Positions 1 to 8,421 of a DNA stretch of 40,663 bases are shown one piece after another. Below the pieces are notes generated by a model that saw only the letters and a list, made by a program, of their open reading frames with translations, did no database searches and was not told where the DNA came from. Origin of the DNA: Sphingomonas changbaiensis NBRC 104936 (GTDB taxonomy: Bacteria > Pseudomonadota > Alphaproteobacteria > Sphingomonadales > Sphingomonadaceae); contig NZ_BBWU01000014.1 of NCBI RefSeq assembly GCF_000974765.1, positions 1-40,663 on the forward strand. Reading direction: 5' to 3'. Within the stretch, counting starts at the first letter, position 1; each line of letters opens with the position of its first letter. Both the position numbers and the translations under genes were made by a program.

Positions 1-847
1 GAGGATCAAGAAGCTCCGCCAGCGCGATCAGCCGCTCGGCCTCGTCCACATGCAATTGCTCGACCATCGCCCCGCCGATCCGCGCGACGCCCTTGCCCTC
101 GGCGCGCGCCTCCGCCCAGGCCGCCACGATCTCCCGCGCCCGCGCCACCTCCGCCGGATCGGGGCCGAAAATGCGGTTCGCCGCCTCGATCGTGCTCGGG
201 TGCACGACGGTCTTGCCGTCGAAGCCGAGCTCCACGCCCTGCCGGCACGCGGCTTCGAACCCTTCCGGATCGTCCAGGCCCAGATGCACGCCGTCGATCG
301 CGGCCAGCCCATGCGCCCGCGCCGCCAGCAGGATCAGCGACAGGCTGGTCAGCAGCGGCGCCCGGTCCGGCACGTGCCGCGCGCGCAGGTCCTTGGTCAG
401 GTCATTCGTCCCCGCGACGAACCCCGCCAGCCGCTCGCTGGCGCCGCCGATATCGAGCGCGCAGAGCACGCCGCGCGGCGTCTCGATCATGCACCACAGC
501 GCCTTGCCCGGCACCAGCGCCTCGACATGCCGCACCGCGCCTTCGTCCTCGACCTTCGGGATCAGCACCCCGTCGACCGGCAGCTCGGCCGCAAGCGCCA
601 GGTCCGCCTCCGCCCAGTCCGACGCGACGCCGTTCACCCGCAGGATCAGCTCGCGCGCCCCATAGCCGCCCGCGCGCACGGCCTCGGCAACGGTGCGCCG
701 CGCCGTCTCCTTGGCCTCGGGCGCGACCGCGTCTTCCAGGTCCAGCAGGATCGCGTCGCAGGGCAGGGTGCGCGCCTTCTCCAGCGCGCGCGGCTTGTCG
801 CCGGGCACATAGAGCATCGACCGGCGCGGGCGGATATGCTTTGGCAT
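1..847 (-). CDS. HpcH/HpaI aldolase / citrate lyase (CitE-like) family protein, 3' end outside window
   Basis: The reading frame opens at ATG 847 and stays open to the window edge, giving about 282 residues, so only the last few residues of a normal-sized CitE-like protein (about 275-300) should be missing. The N-terminus reads MPKHIRPRRSMLYVPGDKPR, followed by a DLEDAV motif near residue 37, an LRVNG segment and a late GKTVVHPSTI segment. These are hallmarks of CoA-ester lyases that cleave or condense malyl-CoA, citramalyl-CoA or similar esters with a divalent metal. The exact substrate cannot be read from sequence. The gene is divergent from the FMN reductase at 873, with only 25 bp between the starts, so the promoters must overlap or be shared. 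Family assignment is firm; the reaction is inferred. Confidence 0.85.
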   Translation of the reverse strand, partial: MPKHIRPRRSMLYVPGDKPRALEKARTLPCDAILLDLEDAVAPEAKETARRTVAEAVRAGGYGARELILRVNGVASDWAEADLALAAELPVDGVLIPKVEDEGAVRHVEALVPGKALWCMIETPRGVLCALDIGGASERLAGFVAGTNDLTKDLRARHVPDRAPLLTSLSLILLAARAHGLAAIDGVHLGLDDPEGFEAACRQGVELGFDGKTVVHPSTIEAANRIFGPDPAEVARAREIVAAWAEARAEGKGVARIGGAMVEQLHVDEAERLIALAELLDP

Positions 848-872
848 GACCGCACCGTAGCGGGGAGAATGC

Positions 873-1475
873 ATGCCTGAAAAGCTGTCCATCGTCGGAA
901 TCGGCGGCACCACCTCGCCTGGCTCCTCGACCGAACAGGCGCTGAAGATCGCGCTGCGGGCCGCGGAGGCCGAAGGCGCGCAGGTGACGTTGTTCGACGG
1001 CGCCACGCTGGCGGCGCTTCCGCATTACGCCCATGGTGCCGCCGCGCATTCGACGGAGGCCGCGCGGCTGGTCGAGGCGGTACGCCACGCGCACGGCCTG
1101 GTGGTCGCGAGCCCCGGCTATCACGGTTCGATCTCCGGCCTGGTCAAGAATGCGATCGATTATATCGAGGAGACGGCGAAGGATTCGCGCGTCTATCTGG
1201 ACGGGCTGCCGGTGGGGCTGATCGTCACCGCCTATGGCTGGCAGGCGACCGGCTCGACGCTGGCGACGATGCGCTCGATCGTCCATGCGCTGCGCGGCTG
1301 GCCGACGCCGCTGGGCGCTGCCATCCGCAGCGTCTCCGGCATGTTTCGCGACGGGCAATGCTCCGATCCCGGCGCGGCGATGCAGCTGGATCTGGTCGGC
1401 CGGCAAGTCGCCGAGTTCGCCCGCCTCCGCCGTGCGGCGCCGGCGATCCTCAGCACGGGCCCGGTCGAGGAATGA
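873..1475 (+). CDS. NADPH-dependent FMN reductase family protein
   Basis: A 200-residue flavodoxin-like protein. The N-terminal strand (KLSIVGIGGTTSPGSST) forms the phosphate-binding loop, and SPGYHGSISGLVKNAIDYIEE near residues 90-110 is the characteristic SPEYxxSxxGxLKNAID-type signature of the FMN_red family. These enzymes bind FMN and use NAD(P)H to reduce flavin, quinones, azo dyes or chromate; which applies here is unknown. The stop overlaps the start of the next gene (ATGA at 1472-1475), so the two are probably translated together. Confidence 0.85.
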   Translation: MPEKLSIVGIGGTTSPGSSTEQALKIALRAAEAEGAQVTLFDGATLAALPHYAHGAAAHSTEAARLVEAVRHAHGLVVASPGYHGSISGLVKNAIDYIEETAKDSRVYLDGLPVGLIVTAYGWQATGSTLATMRSIVHALRGWPTPLGAAIRSVSGMFRDGQCSDPGAAMQLDLVGRQVAEFARLRRAAPAILSTGPVEE

Positions 1476-2194
1476 CCGACGAAGACCTCGCGGCAAGGCT
1501 GGCCGAGACCGCCGGCAAGCTGCTGATGGCGCTGCGCGACAGCGGCACTGTCGACGGCAAGGCGCTCGGCGATGCCGGCGACGTGACGGCGAATGCGTAC
1601 CTCATGTCCGCCCTGTCGGCATTGCGGCCGGCCGACGCGATCCTGTCAGAGGAGCGCGTCGATGACCTTTCCCGCCTGGACAGCAGCCGCGTCTGGATCG
1701 TCGATCCGCTGGACGGCACCCGCGAATATTCGGAAGGCCGCGACGACTGGGCCGTGCATGTCGCCCTGTCGATCGACGGCCATGCCGCGGTCGGCGCGGT
1801 CGCGCTGCCTGCGCAGGGCAAGCTGCTTCGCTCCGACCAGCCGCCGCCGCCGGTCGCCCGGCCGGATCGCCCGCGCCTCCTGGTCAGCCGCACCCGACCG
1901 CCCGCCGAATGCACGCAACTCGCCGACCGCCTCGGCGGGGAACTGGTGCCGATGGGCTCGGCCGGCGCCAAGGCGATGGCGGTGCTGCTGGGGCAGGGCG
2001 ACATCTACCTCCACACCGGCGGCCAGCACCAATGGGACAATGCCGCCCCGGTCGCGGTCGCGCTCGGCGCCGGCATGGTCGCGACCCGCGTCGACGGCTC
2101 GCCCTGCACCTACAATGCCCGCGACACCCTTCTCCCCGACCTCCTCATCTGCCCGCCGGAGTATGAGGCGCGGGTGCGCGAGGCGCTCGCCTAA
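1472..2194 (+). CDS. cysQ: CysQ-like 3'(2'),5'-bisphosphate nucleotidase / inositol monophosphatase family
   Basis: 240 residues counted from the ATG that overlaps the upstream stop; an in-frame ATG at 1358 would add a tail that simply shadows the FMN reductase. The family's lithium-sensitive phosphatase motifs are visible: ILSEE near residue 60, then WIVDPLDGTREYSEGRDDW near residues 76-94 (metal-binding D-P-L-D-G-T), and W-D-N-A-A-P near the C-terminus. CysQ hydrolyses 3'-phosphoadenosine 5'-phosphate to AMP, recycling a by-product of sulfate assimilation. Sequence alone cannot exclude another IMPase-family phosphatase. It appears to form a two-gene operon with the reductase. Confidence 0.8.
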   Translation: MTDEDLAARLAETAGKLLMALRDSGTVDGKALGDAGDVTANAYLMSALSALRPADAILSEERVDDLSRLDSSRVWIVDPLDGTREYSEGRDDWAVHVALSIDGHAAVGAVALPAQGKLLRSDQPPPPVARPDRPRLLVSRTRPPAECTQLADRLGGELVPMGSAGAKAMAVLLGQGDIYLHTGGQHQWDNAAPVAVALGAGMVATRVDGSPCTYNARDTLLPDLLICPPEYEARVREALA

Positions 2195-2196
2195 AT

Positions 2197-2325
2197 CCTC
2201 CCTGGAACGGGGAGAGGGACCGCCGCGAAGCGGTGGTGGAGGGGGCCCGGTTGCAGCGTGCTGAGCCTCGGGGCCCCTCCACCACGCGCTAGCGCGCGCG
2301 GTCCCCCTCCCCGTTCCGGGGAGGA
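2197..2325. repeat. REP-like imperfect inverted repeat between convergent genes
   Basis: The outer arms TCCTCCCTGGAACGGGG (2197-2213) and CCCCGTTCCGGGGAGGA (2309-2325) are reverse complements with one mismatch. Inner GC-rich arms (GGTGGAGGGG / CCCCTCCACC) continue the palindrome. It lies just after the CysQ stop, and the last dozen codons of the btuD frame on the other strand run through its right arm. Related arms occur at about 8247-8385 and at 40597-40619. Confidence 0.7.
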
Positions 2326-3071
2326 GTTGGGACCAGCACATCCCCAACCCGCTCAAACCCCACGCCATAGACCTGCTCCAGCCGCTCCGGCTCCAGCACG
2401 TCCGCGGCGGGGCCGAACGCAACCAGCCGGCCTTCGCTCAGCAGCAGCACGTCGTCCGCAATCCGCGCGGCATGGCTCAGGTCGTGGAGCACCACCACGA
2501 CGCCGCGCCCCTCGGCCGCGAAGCCGTGCAGGCGGCCAAGCATGTCGAGCTGATGCGCGGGGTCGAGGCTGGCGAGCGGTTCGTCGGCGAGCAGCCAGTC
2601 CGGTTCTCCCGCCAGCACGCGCGCGAGCAGCACCCGCGCCCGCTCGCCGCCCGACAGCTCGTGCGTTAGCCGGTCGGCGAAGCGGACGGTGTCGGTCAGC
2701 GCCATCGCCCGCTCGATCGCCGCGCGGTCGGTCTCGTCCAGCCCCGCGAATGGCGACCGGTGCGGCGCCCGCCCAAGCTCCACCAGCGAGCGCGCCGGGA
2801 TGTTCCAGGCCAGCTCCGCCGATTGCGGGAGATAGCCGAGCCATCGCGCCCGCGTCCGGGGATCGAGCGCGGTCACATCGCAGCCGTCGAGCAGCACGCG
2901 GCCGCTTTCCACCGCGATCAGCGCCAGCATCGCCCGCAATAGGCTCGACTTGCCCGCGCCGTTAGGCCCGAGCAGCGCGGTCACCCGGCCGGGCCGCAGT
3001 TCGGCCGTGATGCCGTCCAGCACCGTTCGTTTGCCGAGCCAGACCGTCAGGCCTTCGATGCTCAGGCCCAT
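2289..3071 (-). CDS. btuD: ABC transporter ATP-binding protein, vitamin B12 uptake (BtuD)
   Basis: 260 residues. The nucleotide-binding motifs are complete: Walker A GPNGAGKSS near residue 36, signature LSGGERARVLLARVL, Walker B WLLADEPLASLD and the switch histidine in LHDLSHA. It energises cobalamin import through the BtuC permease at the inner membrane. The start ATG at 3071 overlaps the end of the permease by 10 nt, and the gene is last in the riboswitch-led btuB-F-C-D operon, which is the main reason for choosing B12 over iron-siderophore. Oddly, the final residues (TPPRNGEGDRAR) are encoded inside a REP-like palindrome, so the C-terminal tail is probably an acquired extension. Confidence 0.87.
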   Translation of the reverse strand: MGLSIEGLTVWLGKRTVLDGITAELRPGRVTALLGPNGAGKSSLLRAMLALIAVESGRVLLDGCDVTALDPRTRARWLGYLPQSAELAWNIPARSLVELGRAPHRSPFAGLDETDRAAIERAMALTDTVRFADRLTHELSGGERARVLLARVLAGEPDWLLADEPLASLDPAHQLDMLGRLHGFAAEGRGVVVVLHDLSHAARIADDVLLLSEGRLVAFGPAADVLEPERLEQVYGVGFERVGDVLVPTPPRNGEGDRAR

Positions 3072-4036
3072 GCGTGGCTCCGCCGAAAGCGCAGCAGCAG
3101 CGCAAAGAAGAACGGCGTCCCCAACAATGCCATCGCGATGCCCAGCCGCACTTCTTCCGCGCCGGGTGCCAAGCGGACCAGGCTGTCGGCGAACAGCACC
3201 AGCGCCGCCCCGCCGAGCGCGGAAGGCAGCAGCACGTCGGACGGCCGCTGTCCGACCAGCGGCCGCACCAGATGCGGCACGATCAGGCCGACGAACCCGA
3301 CCACGCCCGAAACCGCGACGGCGCTCCCGACGGCGAGGCCCGTGCCAAGCGCGATCAGCGCCTGGAGCCGTCCGGTCCTGACGCCAAGGCTCCGCGCCGT
3401 CTCCTCGCCCAGGCTCAGCAGGTCGAGGCTGCGGCCGGTCACGCCCAGCACCGCGCACCCGGCGGCCATGAAGGGCAGGGCGCGCATCACGTCCTCCAGG
3501 CTGCGGTCGGTCAGCGCCCCCATCATCCAGCCCAAAATCTCGGCGGTCGCGAACGGGTTGGGCGCGATGCTGATCAGGAAGGCGGTGATCGAGCCCGCGA
3601 GGCTCTGCAGCACGGTTCCGGCCAGGATAAACGCCAGCGCGCTGCCCGATCGGCCGACCAGCAGCGCGAGCAGCACGACCGCGGCCGCGGCGCCGGCCAT
3701 CGCGCTGCCGAACAGCACCAGCGGCGGGGCGCCCAGGCCCAGCAGGATCGCGATCACTGCGCCCAGGCCCGCCGTCGACGACACGCCGATCAGCGCCGGG
3801 TCGGCGAGCGGATTGCGCAGATAGCCTTGCAGCACTGCGCCCGACAGACCCAGCACCGCGCCGATCGCGAGGCCCAGAAGCGCGCGTGGCAGCCGCAGCT
3901 CGACGATGATCCACCAGCGCGGATCGCCGCTGCCCCAGGCGGACAGCGGCACCCAGACCTTGCCGGCCGTCAGCGAGAAGGCGAAACCAGCCAGCACGAC
4001 CAGCCCGAGCGCGAAGAGGACGGCAGGCCGCCTCAT
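3062..4036 (-). CDS. btuC: FecCD/BtuC-type ABC transporter permease
   Basis: 324 residues, almost entirely hydrophobic helices, as expected for the roughly ten-helix BtuC fold. The signature LRLPRALLGLAIGAVLGLSGAVLQGYLRNPLADP lies near residues 48-81 (written here as its LRLPR, GLSGA and NPLADP parts). The C-terminal half has GFVGLIVPHLVR, the loop that contacts the ATPase. The start ATG 4036 overlaps the btuF stop (ATGA), indicating coupled translation. Position in the cobalamin-riboswitch operon supports B12 as substrate. Confidence 0.87.
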   Translation of the reverse strand: MRRPAVLFALGLVVLAGFAFSLTAGKVWVPLSAWGSGDPRWWIIVELRLPRALLGLAIGAVLGLSGAVLQGYLRNPLADPALIGVSSTAGLGAVIAILLGLGAPPLVLFGSAMAGAAAAVVLLALLVGRSGSALAFILAGTVLQSLAGSITAFLISIAPNPFATAEILGWMMGALTDRSLEDVMRALPFMAAGCAVLGVTGRSLDLLSLGEETARSLGVRTGRLQALIALGTGLAVGSAVAVSGVVGFVGLIVPHLVRPLVGQRPSDVLLPSALGGAALVLFADSLVRLAPGAEEVRLGIAMALLGTPFFFALLLRFRRSHAWA

Positions 4037-4863
4037 GGCGTCACCTGCCGCCGGATCGCCGCGAGCCGCTGCATCGCCGGCACGATCGTCGGCCCGCCGC
4101 AATAGAAGAGCTGCTCGGGGAAATGCCCGATCGTCACGCGGGCATGCGAGGCGGACAGCGCCTCTGTCCTGAGCGCGATCCGGCGCGATTCCTCGTCCGC
4201 GCCGGCCCGGCGCTCCGGCGTCAGCACCACGCGCGGGGGATGGGAGACAACATATTCGAGCGGAAGCACGCCGGTCTGCGTCACGCCATAATCGGCGCTC
4301 GCGTTCCGGAATCCGGCGCGCCCCAACATGTCGTCGATCAGGGTGCCGTGCCCGTTCACCAGGTTGCTGCCGCCGAGCCACAGCAGCGCCGACGGGCGCG
4401 CGGCATCGGGCGGCGCGGCTTCGGCCACTGCGCGGTCGATCCGCGCGATCAACGCTTCGCCGCGTTGGGGTTCACCCACGGCCCGCGCGATCTCGCGGAT
4501 CTGCGTCCGATTCTCCTCGATCGTCGCCGCGGTGCCGAACGTCGCGACCTTGAGCCCGAGCCGTTGGTAGGCGGCAAGCGTCGCCGGCGCGGTGAAACTG
4601 CTCGCCAGCACCAGCCCCGGCTTCAGCGCAATCACTTCCTCCGCCGTCCCGCCGGTCGCGCGGAGCCGGCGAGCGCGGGAGACCGCCATCGAGCTCGACC
4701 GCGGGTCGTGCGAATAGCGACTGATCGCCGCGATCCGTTCGGGCGGCACCAGCTCCACCAGGATCGCGTCCAGGCACGGATTGGTGGACACGATGCGGTC
4801 GTGGCTCGGGGGAGGAGCGGGGACGGCGCAGGCTGCGACGAACAAGCAGAAGACCAGCCCCAT
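4033..4863 (-). CDS. btuF: Periplasmic cobalamin-binding lipoprotein-like protein (BtuF)
   Basis: 276 residues from ATG 4863. The N-terminus MGLVFCLFVAACAVPAPPPS carries a short hydrophobic segment ending in VAAC, a plausible lipobox, so the protein may be a lipid-anchored binding protein. The body shows the TroA-like pattern: RIVSTNPCLDAILVELVPPERI, a region predicting LVLASSF, and a C-terminal FYCGGPTIVPAMQRL segment. It would capture B12 in the periplasm and deliver it to BtuCD. No clear ribosome-binding site precedes ATG 4863, because the sequence immediately upstream is a REP palindrome. The frame is open further upstream, but that extension is repeat-derived and Ser/Arg low-complexity, so I reject it. 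Confidence 0.82.
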   Translation of the reverse strand: MGLVFCLFVAACAVPAPPPSHDRIVSTNPCLDAILVELVPPERIAAISRYSHDPRSSSMAVSRARRLRATGGTAEEVIALKPGLVLASSFTAPATLAAYQRLGLKVATFGTAATIEENRTQIREIARAVGEPQRGEALIARIDRAVAEAAPPDAARPSALLWLGGSNLVNGHGTLIDDMLGRAGFRNASADYGVTQTGVLPLEYVVSHPPRVVLTPERRAGADEESRRIALRTEALSASHARVTIGHFPEQLFYCGGPTIVPAMQRLAAIRRQVTP

Positions 4864-4867
4864 AACG

Positions 4868-4966
4868 GGTTTGGGCTGAGCTTGTCGAAGCCCTCCCTTC
4901 CTCCTTCTCCTCCGCGAAGAAGAAGAAGAAGAAGAAGGGAGGCCTTCGACAGGCTCAGGCCAAACC
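4868..4966. repeat. REP palindrome (CTTCGACAGGCTCAGGC type) between btuB and btuF
   Basis: The left arm begins GGTTTGGGCTGAGCTTG at 4868 and the right arm ends CAGGCTCAGGCCAAACC at 4966, folding into one long stem with few mismatches. The loop holds a GAA microsatellite. This palindrome class is typical of sphingomonad intergenic DNA. Its position inside the operon could stabilise or terminate the btuB message and so set the ratio of receptor to transporter. Confidence 0.75.
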
Positions 4967-4977
4967 GGTCCCATAGA

Positions 4978-6828
4978 TTAAAGCCTCACCCGCACGCCCG
5001 CATAGGCGGCGCGGCCGGCGGTGTTGTAATCCAGCACCGTCTCATAGCGCGCATCGAACAGGTTCTCGACGCGGCCATAGATTTCGAGCCGGTCCGAAAC
5101 CGGATACGACACGCGCAGGTCCGCCAGCACATAGCCGTCCAGCCGCACGCGCGTGCCGAACGCGTCGCGGTCGATGCTGTCGGAAACCTGGCGCAGCGTC
5201 CCGCCCAGCGACAGGCCGACAGGCGCGCGCCAGTCGGCATTCAGCGCCACGCTGCTCTTTGGCCGGCGCAGCAGCGTCGTGCCGAAATCCGGGCTGCCCG
5301 GCGTGCGGTTCTCGGCATCGACATAGGTATAGGATGCGTTGATCCGCAGCGTGTCGGTCGGGCGGAGATCGAGCGCCGCCTCGACTCCGCTCGCCCGCGC
5401 TCGCGCGATATTGTCGTACGTCCCGAACGGCCGCGCACCATCGGCGCAGATCGCAATGTCGGTGCGGCACGGCGTGAAGTCGATCTGATTGCGCGTGCGG
5501 CGGTGGAACCAGGTCAGGCTGCCGCTCAGCGCACCGCCGATCAGCCGTTGCTCGACGCCGACATCGATGCTCCGCGCCGTCTCCGGCCGTAGCGCCGGGT
5601 TGCCGAAATCGGAGCGGAGCTGGAACAATGTCGGCGCCTTGAACCCTTCGGCATAGCTGGCACGAACGACGGTGTGGCCAAGGCCCAGCGCGGCATTCCC
5701 GCCGAAGCTGGTGTGGCCGCCAAAGTCTCGGTGATCGTCGTGGCGGACGCCGCCGGTCAGCGTCAGCGGCGCCACCGGCTTCACGATCAGCTCGCCCCAA
5801 CCGCTGTCGATGCCGGTGCGAAAGACGGAGGTGCCGTCGCCAAAGCGCGACCGCTCGCTTTCCGCGCCGAACACGATCCGGGCCCAATCGGTCGCCTTCA
5901 AATCGCCCTGATATTCGAAGCGCTCCACACGCCCCCGCGCGATGAAGCTCGGCGCAGAGCCCGGCGCCGCGAAATTGTCGCGATTGACGTCGCCGATTGT
6001 GAAGGCGGCGCGGTTGACGAAGCGTCCGTCGAGGAACGTCGCCCGCACGCCCGCATAGCCGAACAGCTCCTGGATCGTGGAGAATTCCGGCGTGTCGGCG
6101 AAGGTGAAGCTCGGCGGCGGAAATCCGTCCAGCTCGGTGCGGCCGTGATCAAAATAGCCGCGCAAGTCGATCGCGATACTATCGCTCAGCGCCACTTCGA
6201 TCCGGCCATTGGCGGCATAGCGCTCATAGCCGTCGCGTTCGGTCCCGGCCCGCGCCGCGGAAATGCCGTCGGTCGTGAAATAGCCGCCACCCAGCGACGC
6301 TGCGACCGGGCCGGCGGTGAAGCTGCCGTTCGCGACCGCCTGGGCCGTGCCGAACGATCCCCCTTCCGCGCGCGCCGTCAGCGTCGGCTCGGCGGTCGGC
6401 CGGGCGGTGATGATGTTCACGACGCCGCCGATCGCCTGGCTGCCCCAGGGCACGGAGTTGGGCCCGCGCAGCACTTCGATCCGCGCGATATTGTCGGCAA
6501 GAAGGTTCGCGAAATCGAAGCCGCCGCCCGGCGACGACGGATCGTTCACCTTCACCCCGTCGATCAGCACCAGCGTCTGCTCGGCTTCGGCGCCGCGGAT
6601 GCGCAGGCCGGTGAAGCCGCCGACGCCGCCGTTGCGGCTGACCGCCACGCCCGGCGTCTGCGCGAGCAGGTCGGACACGATAACCGCCTGGCGCTGTTCG
6701 ATCAGGTCTCGGTCGAGCACCGTCACCGCCTGGCCGGTCTCGGCAGCGGATTGGGGCGCGCGGGATGCGGTCACGACGATCTCGTCCGCGGGCGCCGCGG
6801 CGAGGAAAGCGAAGAGGGGAAATGGCAT
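4978..6828 (-). CDS. btuB: TonB-dependent outer-membrane cobalamin receptor (BtuB)
   Basis: 616 residues from ATG 6828, preceded by CAGGAG about 9 nt upstream. A short hydrophobic leader is followed directly by DEIVVTASR, a TonB-box-like segment near residues 15-23. Next come the plug domain (VTVLDRDLIEQRQA, RNGGVGGFTGLRIRGAEAEQTLVLIDG, IEVLRGPNSVPWGSQAIGGVVNI) and a long beta-barrel ending in AYAGVRVRL. It brings B12 across the outer membrane using TonB energy. The cobalamin riboswitch just upstream and the btuF-C-D genes downstream fix the substrate. The leader is unusually short for an export signal. A longer in-frame ORF (to 7017) only translates the riboswitch and is rejected. Confidence 0.92.
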   Translation of the reverse strand: MPFPLFAFLAAAPADEIVVTASRAPQSAAETGQAVTVLDRDLIEQRQAVIVSDLLAQTPGVAVSRNGGVGGFTGLRIRGAEAEQTLVLIDGVKVNDPSSPGGGFDFANLLADNIARIEVLRGPNSVPWGSQAIGGVVNIITARPTAEPTLTARAEGGSFGTAQAVANGSFTAGPVAASLGGGYFTTDGISAARAGTERDGYERYAANGRIEVALSDSIAIDLRGYFDHGRTELDGFPPPSFTFADTPEFSTIQELFGYAGVRATFLDGRFVNRAAFTIGDVNRDNFAAPGSAPSFIARGRVERFEYQGDLKATDWARIVFGAESERSRFGDGTSVFRTGIDSGWGELIVKPVAPLTLTGGVRHDDHRDFGGHTSFGGNAALGLGHTVVRASYAEGFKAPTLFQLRSDFGNPALRPETARSIDVGVEQRLIGGALSGSLTWFHRRTRNQIDFTPCRTDIAICADGARPFGTYDNIARARASGVEAALDLRPTDTLRINASYTYVDAENRTPGSPDFGTTLLRRPKSSVALNADWRAPVGLSLGGTLRQVSDSIDRDAFGTRVRLDGYVLADLRVSYPVSDRLEIYGRVENLFDARYETVLDYNTAGRAAYAGVRVRL

Positions 6829-6866
6829 TGACTGGCTCCTGCAAGTTACGGTCGTTGCCGTTCTTG

Positions 6867-6882
6867 CGAAGGAAGCCCTTCG
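6867..6882 (-). promoter_or_regulatory. Hairpin between riboswitch and btuB start (possible expression platform)
   Basis: On the minus strand CGAAGG-GCTT-CCTTCG forms a perfect 6-bp stem with a 4-nt loop, between the B12 aptamer and the btuB ribosome-binding site. It may be part of the switching structure. No U-run follows, so control of translation rather than termination is the more likely mode; this is inference. Confidence 0.45.
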
Positions 6883-6915
6883 TCCGCCCGGTGCACCCCG
6901 CCCGGTCAGATGAAC

Positions 6916-7079
6916 AGCGGCGGCGGGCAGGTCTCCTGGCTCCCGGGTCAATGCTGGTCGCGCCGCCTTCCCGGGACAGGTCCCAGTGGCATGAAGGCGC
7001 GCCGGCTCGCCGGTCACAGTTGCGGGGGCAGCCGCGGCGTTAAACCGCGTTCCCTTTTGCTTCCCCTCTCGGGGAACCC
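6916..7079 (-). promoter_or_regulatory. Cobalamin (AdoCbl) riboswitch
   Basis: Read on the minus strand, the conserved blocks occur in order: GGTTCCCC with a following AAGGGAA, then GGCTGCCCCCGCAACTGTGA, then GCCACTGGGA, CGGGAAGGC, and the B12 box AGCCAGGAGACCTGCC (6926-6941). Order and spacing are those of the classical cobalamin aptamer. It sits directly upstream of btuB and should shut off the btuB-F-C-D operon when B12 is plentiful. Confidence 0.96.
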
Positions 7080-7175
7080 GTCACGTGGCGCCGTTTAGGC
7101 GCGGTCGGGCGTGCAGGCAAGGCCGCTGGACAAGCCGCCGCTGCTCGGGCGAACAAGGGGCAAAAGGAGAAGGGA

Positions 7176-8246
7176 ATGGCGAACGGGCAGGGGCCGCTGG
7201 CGGGGGTGCGGATCGTCGAGATGGAGGCGATCGGGCCGGTGCCGCTCGCCGCGATGATCCTGGCGGACATGGGCGCGGACATCGTGCGGCTGGTGCGGCC
7301 GGGCGCCGCCTCGATCCCGATCCTGAACCGCAGCCGCGCAACCGTCGAGGCCGATCTGAAGACGGACGCCGGCCGAGAGATCGCCCTTGCTTTGATCGAC
7401 AAGGCCGACGCGCTGATCGAGGGCTATCGCCCCGGCGTGATGGAACGGCTCGGCCTCGGCCCCGAGGCGCTGCACGCGCGCAACCCGCGGCTCGTCTTCG
7501 GCCGCATGACCGGCTGGGGCCAGACCGGCCCGTTCGCGCCGATGGCTGGCCACGACATCAACTACATCTCGCTGACCGGCGCGCTCCACGCGATCGGCCG
7601 CGCCGGCGAACCGCCGGTGCCGCCGCTGAACCTGGTCGGCGATTATGGCGGCGGCGCGATGTTCCTGGTCTCGGGGCTGCTCGCCGGCATCATCCGCGCG
7701 CGGGAAACGGGGCAGGGCGATACCGTCGATGTCGCGATGACCGAAGGCACGATCAACCTGCTGTCGATGTTCCACGCCTTCCTGGGTCTCGGCCGCTGGC
7801 AGGATCGCCCGGAAGCCAACCTGCTCGACGGCGGCGCGCATTTCTACCGCTGCTACGAATGCGCGGACGGGCGCCACGTCGCGGTCGGCTGCCTGGAGCC
7901 GCAATTCTACGCCGCGTGCCTGGCCGGCCTCGACCTCGACCCCGCCGACCACCCCCAATACCCGCCCAGCCGCTGGCCCGAACTGGCCAAAGGCTTCGCC
8001 GCGCGCTTCCGGCAAAAGACCCGCGACGAATGGGCCGCAGTCTTCGCCGGCACCGACGCCTGCGTGACCCCGGTGCTCAGCTTCGCCGAAGCGCCAGCGC
8101 ATCCGCACAATGCCGGCAGGGGGAGTTACGTCGAGGCGGACGGCGTGGCGCAGGCCGCCCCCGCACCCCGGTTTGCCGAGGCACGGACGAGTGTCGGCAG
8201 CGTCGAGGCGCTAAGCCCGGAGGAGGCGATCGCGCGCTGGCAGTAA
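7176..8246 (+). CDS. CaiB/BaiF CoA-transferase family protein, probable alpha-methylacyl-CoA racemase
   Basis: 356 residues; AAGGAGAAGGGA directly before ATG 7176 is a strong ribosome-binding site. The N-terminus LAGVRIVEMEAIGPVPLAAMILADMGADIVRLVRPG is the CaiB-type CoA-binding start. NRSRATVEADLK, GHDINYISLTGALHAIG (active-site His) and NLVGDYGGGAMFLVSGLLAGII (active-site Asp) match the racemase subgroup better than the formyl- or carnitine-CoA transferases. Racemases interconvert the R and S forms of 2-methyl-branched acyl-CoAs in branched-chain lipid breakdown. Transferase activity cannot be excluded. The gene is divergent from the B12 operon; its upstream DNA overlaps the riboswitch promoter zone. 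Confidence 0.85.
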   Translation: MANGQGPLAGVRIVEMEAIGPVPLAAMILADMGADIVRLVRPGAASIPILNRSRATVEADLKTDAGREIALALIDKADALIEGYRPGVMERLGLGPEALHARNPRLVFGRMTGWGQTGPFAPMAGHDINYISLTGALHAIGRAGEPPVPPLNLVGDYGGGAMFLVSGLLAGIIRARETGQGDTVDVAMTEGTINLLSMFHAFLGLGRWQDRPEANLLDGGAHFYRCYECADGRHVAVGCLEPQFYAACLAGLDLDPADHPQYPPSRWPELAKGFAARFRQKTRDEWAAVFAGTDACVTPVLSFAEAPAHPHNAGRGSYVEADGVAQAAPAPRFAEARTSVGSVEALSPEEAIARWQ

Positions 8247-8385
8247 CTCCCTCTCCCGGCGGGAGAGGGCGACTCGCGCCTGCGGCGCGAGCGGGGTGAG
8301 GGCGCGCAAGGTAGAACGCCCGAGCTCCGAACCCCCTCACCCGGTCGGGCTGGCGCCCGACTCGACCTCTCCCCACAGGAGAGGT
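8247..8385. repeat. REP-like inverted repeat cluster
   Basis: The stretch after the racemase stop holds nested palindromes: CTCTCCCGGCGGGAGAGG, GGGTGAGGG paired with CCCTCACCC, and an outer CTCCC / GGAGAGG pair. It belongs to the same CTCTCCCC/GGGGAGAG family as the repeats at 2197-2325 and 40597-40619. It probably acts as a transcription end or mRNA stabiliser. Confidence 0.65.
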
Positions 8386-8421
8386 GTTGTTCTCTTTATG
8401 TTCCAATGCTAGACTCCCCCC

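Noticed and set aside
402-1496. 364-codon minus-strand frame across the FMN reductase and lyase genes
   Set aside because: Low-complexity Arg/Ala-rich product with no motif; real genes with clear families occupy the other frames.
4905-4940. GAA/TTC microsatellite as a phase-variable tract
   Set aside because: It lies in the loop of a REP palindrome outside the chosen btuF coding region, so length changes would not shift the frame of a supported gene.
6829-7017. N-terminal extension of btuB
   Set aside because: It translates the conserved cobalamin riboswitch; ATG 6828 has its own ribosome-binding site and starts the protein directly before the TonB-box segment.
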